Positions 11,764 through 23,654 of a stretch of DNA of 64,000 bases are shown in pieces. Origin of the DNA: Neoscytalidium dimidiatum (Eukaryota > Ascomycota > Dothideomycetes > Botryosphaeriales > Botryosphaeriaceae); assembly GCA_037367355.1 (NCBI GenBank), contig CM074703.1:2356001-2420000 (forward strand), given 5' to 3'. Below the pieces are notes generated by a model, which saw only the letters and a list, made by a program, of their open reading frames with translations, made no database searches and had not been told where the DNA came from. Position numbers and translations under genes: made by a program. Within the stretch, counting starts at the first letter, position 1. Every line of letters starts with the position of its first letter.

Positions 11764-13504
11764 CTACTTTCTCAGGAAGCCACCTCCGAGCTTCTTCCGT
11801 TCCAAACCAGTAAAAGATCCCTTCTTGCCTTCGTTGATCTTCCGACCCTGCAGCCACGTGTCCCGTACACTCTTGCTTCCTGATCCCGTAGCTTTTGGCG
11901 GTAAAAATCTGTTTCCCTTCTGCAAAACCCGAACCTTCACTGGCCCCTTCTTCACATCCTTGGGCGGCTTCTCATCCAAGAATTTCAAGTGCTTATTCAC
12001 TTTCTCCTTCTTGGAGGCAGCATCGATCTGATCGTCCTCAGGTTCGGGAGTAGCGGGCCGAGCCTCTGGCGCCGCGGCGAGGAGATCATCGGGCAAGAGA
12101 GCGGGAAGGTTGTGAGTATCGTACGAGGGCCTGGAAGGCTTGCGGAGGGCAGAAGGATCGGAAGCTTGGATGGTGGTGCTGGAGGCGATATCGCTGGGTA
12201 TTGCTCTTGCCTCCTGCTCCTGCTTGCGCTTCTTGGCAGCAGCAGCTTGTTCGCGGAGACGGGCTTCGCGCTCCTGGCGCTTGCGTTTGGCTTCGTCCTC
12301 TTGTCTGAAAAGTCGTTAGCTTAGGATTCAAGTAAGTCTGAGAGCGGAGAGGACAAGCTCACCTCTGAGCTGCTTTTGCAGCCTCCTCTTCAGCAGCCCG
12401 AGCCTGCTCACGGGCGCTGGTGGCTGTTACAGCTTCAGGAGCCTCATCTTCGCTGTCTTCCTCTTCTTCGCTGGTTGATGAAGGAACCTCCTGTTTGGCA
12501 GATTCAGGTGCAGATTCAGGAACAACAGGCGGATCTTCGCTGCCGAAACGGATATGCGTCCTCTTTGTGGCAGGAGCTTGTTCTTCCTCAAGCTCTTCTG
12601 CTTTGGATTGTTGTTCCTCAGATTCTTCGCCCTGCAAGCTTTTCCCCTTTTGTGTCTCTCCCTCCGAAGTTGCCGTAGCCTCCACTGCCTTTTGTGCCTC
12701 GAGTTTCTTCGACTCAGATTCTTCTGCCTTAGACTCCTCGACATTCCGCTCTGCTGCCCTAGGAGTAGCCTCCTCCTCATTGTCCGCATCAACAGTCTGA
12801 GACGACGCTAACCTCGAAGGCCTGGAAGGTGTCGACCTCGCACCCCGCGTCCGAGGCTTTGGCGTTACGGAGGCAGGAGTCGGACATGGACAAGCGGCGC
12901 TGCGAAGACCCGGACGAAGATTCGTCGCTGGCGTAGCATATACGGACGGGGTATCTTCTCCAGCAGGCGTGCCATAGATCGACTCATCGTCGTTCAGAGT
13001 GGCCTTGGGAGTGTCCGCAGCCTCGGGCTTCTCCTCCTTCTCCCCCGCTACCGGTGTCTCTGGCGGCGCGTCCTGGTTAGAATCGGCATTTTTACGGGGC
13101 CGGCCGCGGGCGCTGCGGCGCACGGGTGTGGAGATGGAGTCTTTGGTATCTGGAGCCGAGTCTGAAGCTGCCGAACCCTTTGCCAGATCGAGCTTCGACA
13201 CGTCTTCCTGGCTGCTCTGCTCCTCAGCGGAGTTCGACCGCCTCTTCTTAGTGTTCCGGGTGGGTGTGGAGGTGGCTGGGTCGTCAATGAACCTCTTGCG
13301 GCCGGAGCGGGTGGAAGAGCTGACCTGCGGGCTCTGAGTATCGGCGCCGCGGCGGGTGGTGACCATGGTGGTGTTGTCTGCGGGCGTGGGCGACTGTTCG
13401 CGGAGCGGATCGTCAGGAGCGCAGTCCTCAAGGTTGCGGACGGAGGAGCTGGAAGGGGAGCGGGTCAGCAGGGCGCGAGCGTTATCGAAGACACGCGAAA
13501 ACAT
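11764..13504 (-). CDS. utp16: U3 snoRNA-associated nucleolar protein, UTP16/BUD21 type
   Basis: Predicted 560-aa protein from two exons, 13504-12363 and 12304-11764 (58-nt intron, phase 2). Most of the chain is disordered: Ser/Thr/Pro-rich N-terminus, then long Glu/Lys/Ala-rich stretches (SEEEEDSEDEAPEAV followed by a basic helix KRKRQEREARLREQAAAAKK). The recognisable part is the C-terminal U3_snoRNA_assoc-like region: NKHLKFLDEKPPKDVKKGPV, VRVLQ, RFLPPK, SVRDTWLQGR and a terminal GGGFLRK. In yeast Utp16/Bud21 belongs to the small-subunit processome, acting with U3 in 18S rRNA maturation in the nucleolus; the role here is inferred from that similarity. It is about twice as long as the yeast protein because of the acidic and Ser-rich extensions. 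Transcribed divergently from the mitochondrial-type gene at 13734. Confidence 0.75.
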
Positions 13505-13733
13505 GGACGGCCCTGTTTTTTTTTCTTATACACGAAGAATCGCCGTGACCCGCTTTCGCGTGCACCCAGCTAAACATTTCCCGCGAAAAAAAAAGTTACC
13601 TGCGGATCACGGCGCAGGGCGGTGAGAACCCGGAACAACTCAATGTTCCGATAGCGGAATCTGTCCGCCTCGCCGCCGGAGGTGCGCAGAGCTCCATACT
13701 GCCTTTGCACCAATTGTCGCGAGAGCTGCGAAC
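13505..13733. promoter_or_regulatory. 229-bp divergent promoter (UTP16-type gene / mitochondrial repeat protein)
   Basis: The start codons of two opposed genes are only 229 bp apart, so both promoters must lie here. An E2F/MBF-like core TTTCCCGCGAAA followed by an A-tract lies at about 13576-13592. No TATA box is evident, as expected for housekeeping genes. Confidence 0.55.
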
Positions 13734-15368
13734 ATGCTCTCGCAGCAGATCCGTCGCCGCATCATCCGCTCTTCAGTCGTCTGGTCCTATTCGACGAACG
13801 ATGTTTGTATCTTCTGCCGTACCGCCTGCGCGCCCAATGCCTCCCGTCGCACCTACGCCAAGGGCTCAGCGCCGAAAGCGCCATCTACGAGAGACCGGTT
13901 ATGGCGTGAGAAAGCCAGAGTAATGAGTGCCAGGGAAAAAGAGGTCTATGCGGATCCACGGCTCGTAGGAGGGAAGATGTTGCCGCCGTTCGAATTGATC
14001 CTGGGTTTGAACAAGGCTGGCTTGATCAAAGCCGATCCACAATCCGTCCTTAATCTTCTAGACGTGATGAGGGAACTCGGCACCAGGGTCGACGGACCTA
14101 AGGCGAAGCAGCTGTGTGATGGTACGTCTGTTATACGTAGCATGCAAAAAGGGGCGCTTTACTGATCATGTGTCTTAGAACACGGCGTGGCTCTTGAGGA
14201 CATGCCTTACATCGCTCGCGCATGCTTGTACAGCAGGAACTTCCAGCCAGTACAAAAGTTAGGCAAGAGAATCCTCCTCGCCATGTCTGCCAACGACGTA
14301 CCCCAAGCAACTCTGCTCCTTCTGCGCGCCGCCATCAGACAAGACGAAGGCGTTAGCTCTCTGCGCAAAGCCTTCGACTCGCCTGAGCTGGCCTACGCAC
14401 GACGCCATCTACGAAAGCTCCTTGAAGATAAACATCCAGAAGCCCTAGTCTTGCAAGCAAAACGTCTAGCGAAAGCTGGTAAAAGGAGGGAGGCCATTGT
14501 TACGCTGAGGGATGCAATAGAGAGTGGTGCTGCCAATCAGCCACCGGATGGAGAGGATGCAGAAGGCATGCACAAGAAATACTCAGGAGTGTTCTTGCAG
14601 GACGTCGAAAATACCAAGTCCGAGAGCCCTTGGACGCTTCTGGCTCAATTGGAAAGAGACGAAGGCAATTTCGAGGGAGCTGCGAAAGCTTTCTACGCCG
14701 GTGCCTTCGAACACGATGACCCCATGGCGTATCAGGGGCTCGCAGGAACAGTCGATGAATACTCGCGCATCTGGCTGGAATACATGACAAAAGCCGCCGC
14801 TTCTGGCTCCTGGACGGCGATGCGGCGGCTCGGCAGCTTCTACAGCGTGGAGCTCGAGAAGATCCCGGACGACGACTTGCGCGCCGAGATGAAGCACCTC
14901 GAGGAGCACAACCGAAAGATCGAGTGGTACTACTACTATCTCAGTGACTTCGAGCTCGAAAATATAGACATACCCCCAGATACCGAGCTTATCGGCTCGG
15001 ACTTTTGGCGACCCTACAATGACCCCGACAATGTCCCGAGCTTGCGTGTGGTGCTGCTCAATCGTCGTCATGCTATGGCAATGGAGTGGTACGAGGTGGC
15101 CTGGAGAGCACAATTCATCTTCAGCGAGAGCGAAGACATTGGAATCAACATCGCCATGCAAAAACTCGTCGAGAAGGCTGCTGTAGATCATGGTCCTGAG
15201 GAGGAGAAGGCGGAGGAGGAAGACAGTTGGTCGAAGTTGACCAGGTCTCGCCATCGTGATATACACCGCGGTACCAGGGAAAGCATGCAGTTCGAGCGAA
15301 CGCTGGTGGAATTCAATGAGTTGAAGAACGCAATATCGAACCAATTGAGCAAATGGTTAAGACGATGA
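13734..15368 (+). CDS. Putative mitochondrial helical-repeat (TPR/SEL1-like) protein
   Basis: Predicted 525-aa protein: exons 13734-14121 and 14179-15368 with a 57-nt phase-1 intron. The N-terminus (MLSQQIRRRIIRSSVVWSYS, then ...RRTYAKG) is Arg/Ser-rich, lacks acids and looks like a mitochondrial presequence. The rest is alpha-helical with TPR/SEL1-like elements: PEALVLQAKRLAKAGKRREA, LLAQLERDEGNFEGAAKAFY, YMTKAAASGSWTAMRRLGSF. A Tyr-rich segment (IEWYYYYLSDFELENI) and a Glu-rich patch near residue 470 precede a basic C-terminus (NQLSKWLRR). I do not recognise a named family. Such proteins in fungi are often expression or assembly factors of mitochondria, but that is only an inference from targeting and fold. 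An AATAAA overlaps the stop codon region (15368-15373). Confidence 0.75.
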
Positions 15369-17008
15369 ATAAATGCCTACGAATGAGAAATAGGGTGAAG
15401 CAGTAAGCCCACATGCAAACATATCAAGACCTATTGGGATAAATGACCCGCAAAACGTAACACAGTGGATCCCTGTTGTCCATGTGAGCATCGCGAACGC
15501 GTGGAAAAAAAAAAAATTGAACGATGATGTCAACTTACGGCATCAAGGGTGGGATGGGTTCAAGTGCGGGGTCGCGAGTGAAGACAAAAGTGGCGGCGAG
15601 GGCGCGAGTTGAGAGCGGCGCTGATGGGCTAACATATAAACCTATTGAGACCCTTTTTAGGTCTAGTGAGTTATTGAAGCGTCTATTGGCGTGTCTATTG
15701 AAGCGCCTGTTGTAGTGTCTATTGAAGCGTCTATTCTAATGCCTATTGAAGTGTCTATTAGGAATCCATTCAAGGAACCGATCTAGAGATCTATTAAGGC
15801 AACTGTAAATTTGCTTGTGTACTGGCCGGGGACACACAGCCATCCAGCTAGTTGGCAAATATATTCGCTTTTACCTAGCAATCGATTCAAACTACATTAC
15901 ACTTCTTAACTATACCACTCTCGTTTCTTAAACAAGTATCTCACCCACACTCGTCACCTGTAGTGCTCCTCGCGCCGGTCCCGCGCAGTAAGAAGTGTCC
16001 CTCCTAATTCTCCCCCTCCCTCTTTTTTTTGCTCTCCGAATCCGTGTGTATAATAACGAAGGAATAAGGCCGACCAACTACGTTTTCAGTCCTCGAGGTG
16101 ACCACGGTGGCCATGATGTTCCACAGCCGGTAAGTGTCCGCCGCAGATTGCGGCATGCTTGAGGTAGAGCCGGCGACAGCGACTTTATCATCTCCAAACC
16201 TGAAGCTTCTATCCCTCGAAAAGTGTAGTCCGGATAATATAACATCGTACACCTCATCGTGAGGGCCGCATCGGTCATCCGCATAAGAATGACGCGCTAC
16301 TTACACACGTCGCAGCGAGAAGCAAAATCTATTCAGCCAATGCATCAAGCCTCAAACTGGCAATGCCGCAAACATAGTTACAAAAAGAACGAGCACGCAC
16401 AGGTCGTCGCACATAGCTGTTCGCAGCCAAGATACAAAACACCTACGAGACGTGTGTCACTCACTCCAAGCACCATCTCCGACCATTGGCCAGAGATAAG
16501 AGGGGACAAAGCGGATGAGACGTTTTCGATAAAAAGTTCCCGCTTATTATTCTAATTGGCAGATGGAAGAGTAAAAACGGCCAAAATAGGCCCTGTCTGT
16601 ACAACCTTTTCATCTCGACCGTAGTGTGGATAGAGAAAAAGAAGAGAGAAGAAAAGAAAGTTCGACGATAAAAGGAAAGCCAGCAACGAGAAGCAAAATG
16701 CAGCAGAGGAAAACAGCCGTGCAAAGAAACTACCTCAAGATGTGTCTGATCCGTTACAAAAGCAACGCAGTCGTTAGGCATCGGCATCGCTTAGTGGGGG
16801 AATTGCAAAGAGAGGAAAGAGGTGCAAAAAAAAAAAACGAAATTGCTAGCCAATTCCAGCCATGCGCCCAAGATAAAGACAACTCGACCCGAATATCGAG
16901 CACCGCCACTGCAGTAAAGAAATGTGCAGGAAAAACAGCCAACAGGCGCTCTGTAAAGGAGCACGCAGTCGAGCAAGTTTCGAACAAAATGCATCTTCAA
17001 CCGCCAAA
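15369..17008. other. Intergenic, convergent gene ends
   Basis: The stretch lies between the stops of the mitochondrial-type gene and SEC3. It holds a degenerate short tandem repeat at 15641-15800 (separate entry), A- and T-runs (for example around 15505-15516 and 16022-16030) and no supported coding region. Confidence 0.5.
15641..15800. repeat. Degenerate tandem repeat, GTCTATTGAAGC-like
   Basis: About nine copies of a 7-13-nt core related to GTCTATTGAAGC recur across 160 bp (cores near 15641, 15671, 15681, 15693, 15718, 15729, 15741, 15752, 15789), with variants such as CCTATTGA, GTCTATTGGC and ATCTATTAAG. Spacing is mostly 10-13 nt, with some larger gaps. The copies are imperfect, so this is an ageing minisatellite rather than a fresh expansion. 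It contains no clear inverted repeat and sits 270 bp past a stop codon. Confidence 0.7.
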
Positions 17009-20000
17009 TCAACGTCCTTTGAACGAACCAGCGACCTCATCGCCCCAGCTGCCAACATCGATCTCTCCACCATAGATGTCGTTGTTGATGCTGATGAGCT
17101 GCTGCCAAACATCTTGATACTTCTTCTCGCACTCGCCCAAGACCTTGACGACCAAGTTCCGGCTGAGACCTGGGTCATCCGCATCGCCGAAGTGCTTTTC
17201 CACGCGCTTGCGCAAAGCTTCAATACCCTTCCTAATTTCTTTGCTGTCGTGTGACGCCGTAACCTTCTTAAAGACGTTACGCGAGTGCGACGGACGGCTT
17301 GCGATTGCGGAGGGTGGCGTTCCAGAGGGAAGCGCAGCAAATATGCCTGGAATCGGATCGAGGAAATCCTTGAGGCGTTTCTGTTTAACATAATTGCGTA
17401 CTCTAGGAATAGAATTAAAGGCAGACTCACCAAAAGCTTACCAAGCGGCCTCCTGATAATAGCATCAATGTAGAGCGCCATGTGCTCGTCCATCTCCGCC
17501 TTGGCCTTCTCCTTCCACTCGCTCAGTACAAGATCCCCGTGAGGATCAACTTCCTCGATATAGTGGTTCATATTCTCGATGTGGAGAATGTGGTAGTTGA
17601 GTGCTTCCTTGTCCTCGGGGTCTGCGCCGACACCGCCGACGGCAGCACTCTGCGCAGCCATAGCCGCAGGGCTCTCTTTTGCGATAACCTTCAAACTCTC
17701 AAACATCGCCTTATTGATCTTTTGGTACGCTTCGTCGACCATGTTCCTAACCTCAAGACGTTCAAGATCATCGGCAGGAGGAATCATGTTCTCAATGGCG
17801 GCAGCGAAGTGTGGGAAAGTCTTAAAGAATGAAATAACGCCTTTTCTCTTCTTGATCTTAACCTTCGTATCTTCAATGGCGGTGATCTGCGTATCAACGA
17901 AGCGGTTGAACAACCCCAAAAGGCGCGTCTGCAACGCTTGGAATGTGCGAGTGAGGAAATCCTGGTTAGTTTCCTCGTACTCGAGCAGCTTACGATCCAA
18001 GCAAGCCAGAATGCCAACTCCCTGTAGAGGGTCGCTGTTGACAACGAACTCGACAAGGTTCTGCAACTCAGTTGGCCAGAACGAGAAGATATCGTCCATG
18101 ACCTCGACGACGCGCTTCGCCATCGCCCGATCAGCTTCAAACATCCGTCTCGCCAGCAGATTGGAGCCCCTCCTGGCATGAGGCGGCGCGGAAGTAACAG
18201 CGTCGGCAAAGTCGGCATTCTCCGAAGACGTTGCGTGGAAGAACTCCACGACGAAGTTCTGCTCGGTAAAGACGAGAGGGGACATCTCATCCAGGGCACC
18301 AGCAAAGGCTTCGTAAGGGTAGAGACGACCGCCCTTATCGGCCTTCTCGTTCGAGTTAGAACGAAGGCCTCTCGCCAATGTGCCGCTGCGCTTGACAGTG
18401 AGCTTGCGGGCCGTAGTCTTGAGAGTCTCTGTATCCTTTTCCTGTGACGTAAAGAGAAGATCTTGCTCTTCGCCGGTAGGTCTGCGAGCCATCTTCTTCC
18501 AAGCGGTGATATTATCGCGGAATTCTTCCTGATAAACTGGCCGAGCGCGAGATTGGTACATTTTGAGGAGATTATCCCAAGTTTGCAAATCGATCTCCTT
18601 AGCAAAGAGCAGTAAAGGACTGTATTGCCACAAAGCATTCCTCGCAAAGTCGTGCGTAGCAGGATCCAGCTTTGTCGAAATCTTGCCCGCGTTCTGACGA
18701 GCGATGGCATCTCTGGTGTTGAGAAGTGCAGCACCAAAGGTCATATCCATGTGTTGTCCCAGACGCTTCAGAAAGACGGCGGCCTCCTGGAGGTACCGCT
18801 GCTTCTTCTCTTGCAAAGCCCTCATATTAGACAGCTCGCTGTTGCCCATGCCGGATGCGCCTTCAGCGATCTCCGCGCCTTGGCGGATGGCAGGATCGAT
18901 CGTGATCATGGCCTTGTAGAGTAATAGCAATGAATGCTCGATGGCTTCTAAGCCTTCGGGCTTACCGATCTTTGCAGCCCTGAGCGGCTCGAGTTGTCTG
19001 GTGTCGATCGAAATAGTATCCACAAGCTTCTGGAGCTCAGAGTGTAACAGCTTTTGGTTAGCTGTTTGGACTTGGAGACCCTGGCTCTGTGCCTCGATGA
19101 AAGCGATATCATCGTTGAGACTGCTCAACTCGACATTGTAAAGAGTCAACAGACCCTCAAGCTCGTCGCACTCGCCGATGACTTTGTCGAGCATCTTACT
19201 GACAGCTTCCACCCTCTCGTCGTTATGATCTGTGTTGTTCAACCAACTTCCTGCTTCAACACGTGCAATCTCGCGCTTGAGATCAGCCTCGAAGGCATCG
19301 AGCTTCTTCGGTTGCATGCCTGCGCTACCCCAGCCAAAATCCGAGAGAATGGATTCTATCTCAAGACCCCGCACATCCAGAACACTGGCATCCAATCCAA
19401 GCGAGGCAAGGTACTTGGCCTGCTGGTTAGACCGCCTTCTCTGCCGGCGGATGTCTTCGGGAGATTTGCCGCGCTTCGCATCTGGACTAGGCGACCTAGC
19501 TGCAGCTTCTCCTGCTGGGGGTTCTGTAGGCTCTGGACCTGTAGTGGGCGCAGATACAATTAGGCCGGGGAGGTGGGGCTCTTCGGCCTTTTCAGCTGCG
19601 GGCTTCTCCTCCGGTTTCGGTTCTGGCGCAGGAAGTTCAGGAGCCTCCATAGCCAGAGGTGTTTCGGCTTTCGTGCTGTCATCTGTCTGTTGTCTATTCA
19701 AAGAAGGAGCGTTGAACACTCCTGTAATGCCATCTGGCTTCTGCTCCGAAGGCGCGTCGGCTAGTGCGGCCTTGAATTTCTGGGCGGCACCACCAGCACG
19801 CGGCTTGAACGCACCGTAGGCGTTGGCAGCCTTGCGCAGGACATCGGCCATATTCGGCTTGCCATCAGCTCCTCTTTGAATTGCTGCAGCATCCAACTTC
19901 TTCTTCATGATCATGGGGCCAAGACCTGGCTTCTCTGGTTCCGGCTCCGGCTCTTCTTCTTTCCTTGACGGAGGCCTGACGGCAGGCGATGGCGGCGCCT

Positions 20001-21940
20001 CAGAAGTAGCTGGCTCTGGCTCAGTTGTTGGTTCCGGAGTGGGCTCTTGAGGTGCAGGCTCTTCAGGTGCAAGTGCAGGTGCAGGTTCGGGTACCATGGG
20101 TGTGGGTTCCAGTTCCTTGGGTTGGTCAATAGCACTATCGATATGGGTAGGCTCTGCATCAACATCCTTTTCTTTTGCCGATAAATTCGTATCAGACGGG
20201 AAGAAGGAGCCAGGCAAATTTCTTGGCCCATCGATGGAATTTGGTGCGACAGCGGGAGGCCCATCCCTTGAAGGTGGGGGTCGCGGTGACCTGAGTGCTG
20301 GCAGGACATCATCATATCGCGGGGACTTGGGTCCGTCAGAAGAGTTTAGGCCACGCGACGCAGCAGGAGCGAGCATAGGGGGCCTTCTACGCTCAGGTGG
20401 CGGTTCCATGGATTTGTCCTCAACATTTTCTTCGCTTCTCGACATGTTACTGTGGGACGTATTTGGGCGTAGGCCCTGAGGAGAAGGTTCCCGCTTAGCT
20501 CCGTTTGGTGCAAACCTATCATAAGTTGAGCTTGCAAGCATGGACCCTTCCATAGAGCTAGCATCATCTGGCCGTCTTTCAATCGGAGACCTTGCCCTAT
20601 CAATAGGTGACCTGGGAAAATCATTAGTTCTCTCAATCGGCGACTTCGCGTAGTCCCTCTGTCTACCAGGACTCGCCTGAGGGATCTGGAGAGGTAGTTT
20701 AGGGCTACGTTCACGGATGGGCGATGTGGGCCTCTGAGAGAATTCTGAATGCGATGACTGAGGAGTAAGGCGAGAGGATGCAAGCGAAGGAGATTGTCCC
20801 GGGGGTACGGGAGGTGGAGTCGGCCTGAACTGCTCTTGGCTTGGGCGAGGTCGCATCTGCTCTCTGCTTGGTGGCTTTCGGAGTTCTCGCGACGGCTGCG
20901 GTCTTGGCTGTGGCGGCTGTCTGTTCGGGTCTCGGGGATTTGGTAGACCTGGTGGCAGATCTCCCCCTCGTGAGGGAGGCCCTCTTGAGCCTGATCTGTC
21001 CCTGTCATCGCCCGCAGTGCCAGGACGACTCCTCGGCTGTAAGGGCCGTGGCGGACCAGTATCACCAGGTGGACCAGGTGGGCCAGTAGGGCCACCAACA
21101 GGGCGACGACTTGGCGAGTCTCCCGAGCGCGAAGGTGGAGGACGTGGACCGCCAGGGCCACCAGGACTCGCAGGCGGTAGCTTGCCCGGTGGACCTTGGC
21201 CCTGGCTGGGAGGGCCCCTTGGACCCTGACTTGTCGGCGGGCGTAAGATCAGATCCATTTCCTTTTGACTGAACCCAATAAGCTGCGGAACCTTTCCGGA
21301 GGTATATTTTCCGTAGATTTTGATCAAGCTGTTGATGAAGAAATCCTTTTCCTTGGGAGAGTTTGCCTGCCAGTAGTAGGGCTTTGCAAGCGTCACTATA
21401 AAACCATTCTGCCCCGCCCATTCCTTGCGCTGTTGCTGCTCTGGCGTGGCTGTCGCAGAATTGGCAAACGATTCGACCGCCGATAGATCTTCCATATGCC
21501 ATGTCTTGCCGATCGAAAACGAGCCATTGGCGTTTTCACGGGCTTTGTGAATGCGGACTCTGCCCGAGCTCCGCACAGCGATAATGATGACTCGGGGCTT
21601 CTTGTTTTGGGAGGGAGAACTAGGCGGCGGAGGACTCTGCGGATGGGCGGCGTCCTCGGTGACGCGCAAGTGGGTGATATAGGATTCCGATACTGTGGTG
21701 GCCGTGTCAGCCCAATTCCTACGCGAGAACGACAGATTGCAGGGCAGCTCTGCGCATACGTGCTCCGTTGGGATCCATCTTGCTGAAACAACTCTCTATG
21801 ATCCTCCGCTTTTCGTCTTCGTATTTCTCCGCGCGACCATTACCAGAGGAAGCAGGCGGCGGCCGTGGGCCACGGCCATCTTCGCTGGGCCGCCCACTCG
21901 AGCCAGAGCCGTTGGGGTTGTGGGCGCGACTGCCGTTCAT
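17009..21940 (-). CDS. sec3: Exocyst complex component Sec3
   Basis: Predicted 1604-aa protein. Exons 21940-21760, 21692-17431 and 17380-17009; introns of 67 and 50 nt. An N-terminal PH-like Sec3 head, known to bind PI(4,5)P2 and Rho/Cdc42 GTPases, spans about residues 60-210 (SESYITHLRVTEDA, RVIIIAVRSSGRVRIHKARE, WHMEDLSAVESFAN, IVTLAKPYYWQANSPKEKDF). A very long Pro/Gly/Ser/Arg-rich disordered linker follows (about 215-720). The exocyst core begins near residue 840 (ESILSDFGWG) with coiled coil around VSKMLDKVIGECDELEGLL, and continues through NYHILHIENMNHYIEEVDPH to a C-terminal NDIYGGEIDVGSWGDEV. Role: spatial landmark that tethers secretory vesicles to the plasma membrane at growing hyphal tips. 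At 1604 aa it is longer than yeast Sec3 (about 1340), mainly because of the linker. Divergent from SRP40. Confidence 0.93.
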
Positions 21941-22469
21941 GGCGGGCAGAGAGGAGGGATGAAGGGACAGCGGAAGCGGGCTAGCTGTGAGTGCGCTGAT
22001 TTAAGTGTGCGTCGACGGCGTCTGGTTCATTGTCTGCTTGGGCGGAGTTGGTGTTAGGTGTCTGACGCAGGCATGGATACGGAGCAGCGATGGCCCCTCC
22101 CCCCGGGCGATTGGCGGCGGAAAAGCGACTGTGGTACGGGCGCGGGGCGAGCGCTGGACTTCGCGTAGACGGATGGTGCGCTCGGAAGGCGACGTGGACA
22201 GGCTGTGGTGGGAGGGATTGTTGCTGCGGCGGCAGCGTTGCGTGTGCCTGAAGGCAAGCTGCCGTGTACTCTGCTGCTAAGCCCACTGGCAGCGGCTTGC
22301 ACCTGCCGGGGTCGTGGCTTCCGCGACGTGCGGCTAGCCGCCTTGGGCTTGGCCGATCTGATCCCGGCCAGGATTTCGATGGAAAGCTTCCATCGGAGCA
22401 ACACCAAAAATTCTTCTTCTCTCAGCACACCGCGATCGCCCACGCACGCCGCGCAACTGCACGCACACA
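21941..22469. promoter_or_regulatory. 529-bp divergent promoter (SEC3 / SRP40)
   Basis: The interval separates the start codons of two opposed housekeeping genes, so both promoters and 5' UTRs should lie here. It is GC-rich without a TATA box. A CT-rich stretch with CACACCGCG and CGCACGCC motifs directly precedes the SRP40 start, as is common near fungal transcription start sites. Confidence 0.5.
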
Positions 22470-23654
22470 ATGGCGAAGAACAAGAGCGCAAAGCCGGCCG
22501 CCAAGGTCACGAAGGCAAAGTCCGATTCGAAATCAAAGTCCCCCCCAAAGGCGCCTGCGGCTCTTCTCGATCTCATCCACAGCTCCTTGTTGGAATACGG
22601 CTATGAGAAGGCAGCTCAGGAATTGCAGTCAGAGGCCAACAAACGCGACACAAAATGGAAGGGCGCCGCGAAAGGGAAGCCCACACTCGCCGATATCTTC
22701 GAGGAATGGGAAGAAGACCGCGAAATCGACGCTGAGCTCAAGGAAGAGAACGGCAAGACTAAGGAAGAAGATTCGGACGCCAGTAGCGACGGCGAAAGCT
22801 CCGATGATAGCGACAGCGACAGCGACAGCAGTGATAGTGAGGAGGAGCCGCCTAAGAAGAAAGCAAAGAAGGACGTCCGCTCTTCGGACAGTAGCGACGA
22901 TTCTTCTTCGAGCTCTGACGAGGAGAGCGCTGACAGCGACAGCAGCAGCGACTCTGAAAGCGACTCTGACTCTGATGCTAAATCCGAGGCTTCTGCATCA
23001 AGCTCAAGCAGCTCCTCTTCTGCGAGTAGCAAGGCCTCTTCCTCGTCCTCAAGCAGTTCCTCTTCGTCCTCCAGCTCGTCAAGCAGCTCTGGCAACTCGG
23101 CCTCCGCTTCTTCTGACTCTGGCTCGGATAGCGACTCTGATTCTTCCTCGTCCTCATCTTCTGATTCCGACTCTGATGCCAAGAAGAAAAAGAAGGCCTC
23201 CAAGAAAGACAAGAAGGATAAGAAGGATAAGAAGTTGTCTAAGGAGGAAAAAAACACCTCTTCCGGCGATTCCAGCAGCGGCAGCGATACCATCTCCAGC
23301 GAGTCAGCGCCAAACACTACGCCCGCTGGCAACAAGCGTAAACGGGACGTCTCGGCCTCCAATACTCCGAGCAACCCCGTCTCCGGCACCAGCACTCCCA
23401 GCGAGCAGGACGGCAATAAGCGCGCGAAGAAGACCAACGAGCCCTTCAGTCGCATTCCTAAAAACCAATATGTCGACCCCAAGTTCGCCAGCAATGCCTA
23501 CGTTCCGTACGATTACGCTCAGCGCGCTCACGAGAAGCTGATTGTCACCAAGGGTAAGGGCTTCACCAAGGAGAAGAACAAGGGCAAGAGGGGCAGCTAC
23601 AGAGGTGGCTTAATCGACACCAACAAGGTGAACGGCATCAAATTCGACGACTAA
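22470..23654 (+). CDS. srp40: Nucleolar phosphoprotein Srp40/Nopp140
   Basis: Intronless 394-aa protein. After a Lys-rich start there is a LisH-like helix at about residues 30-56 (LLDLIHSSLLEYGYEKAAQE). The middle (about 95-230) is an extreme low-complexity tract of Ser runs mixed with Asp/Glu and broken by Lys patches, the typical CK2-phosphorylated Nopp140 repeat. The C-terminal SRP40 domain is conserved: EPFSRIPKNQYVDPKFASNA, AHEKLIVTKGKGFTKEKNKG, KRGSYRGGLID and KVNGIKFDD. Nopp140/Srp40 proteins chaperone snoRNPs between Cajal bodies and the nucleolus and support ribosome biogenesis; that role is taken from the family. Start chosen at the ATG that follows a CT-rich leader. The Ser tract uses mixed TCN/AGY codons, so it is selected at protein level rather than being a simple DNA microsatellite. 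Confidence 0.92.
   Translation: MAKNKSAKPAAKVTKAKSDSKSKSPPKAPAALLDLIHSSLLEYGYEKAAQELQSEANKRDTKWKGAAKGKPTLADIFEEWEEDREIDAELKEENGKTKEEDSDASSDGESSDDSDSDSDSSDSEEEPPKKKAKKDVRSSDSSDDSSSSSDEESADSDSSSDSESDSDSDAKSEASASSSSSSSSASSKASSSSSSSSSSSSSSSSSSGNSASASSDSGSDSDSDSSSSSSSDSDSDAKKKKKASKKDKKDKKDKKLSKEEKNTSSGDSSSGSDTISSESAPNTTPAGNKRKRDVSASNTPSNPVSGTSTPSEQDGNKRAKKTNEPFSRIPKNQYVDPKFASNAYVPYDYAQRAHEKLIVTKGKGFTKEKNKGKRGSYRGGLIDTNKVNGIKFDD

Noticed and set aside
22616..23494. Long minus-strand open frame, Leu/Glu/Ser-rich, antisense to SRP40
   Set aside because: It is the mirror image of the Ser/Asp-rich codons of SRP40, which read as Leu and Glu on the other strand; no domain and no natural start.
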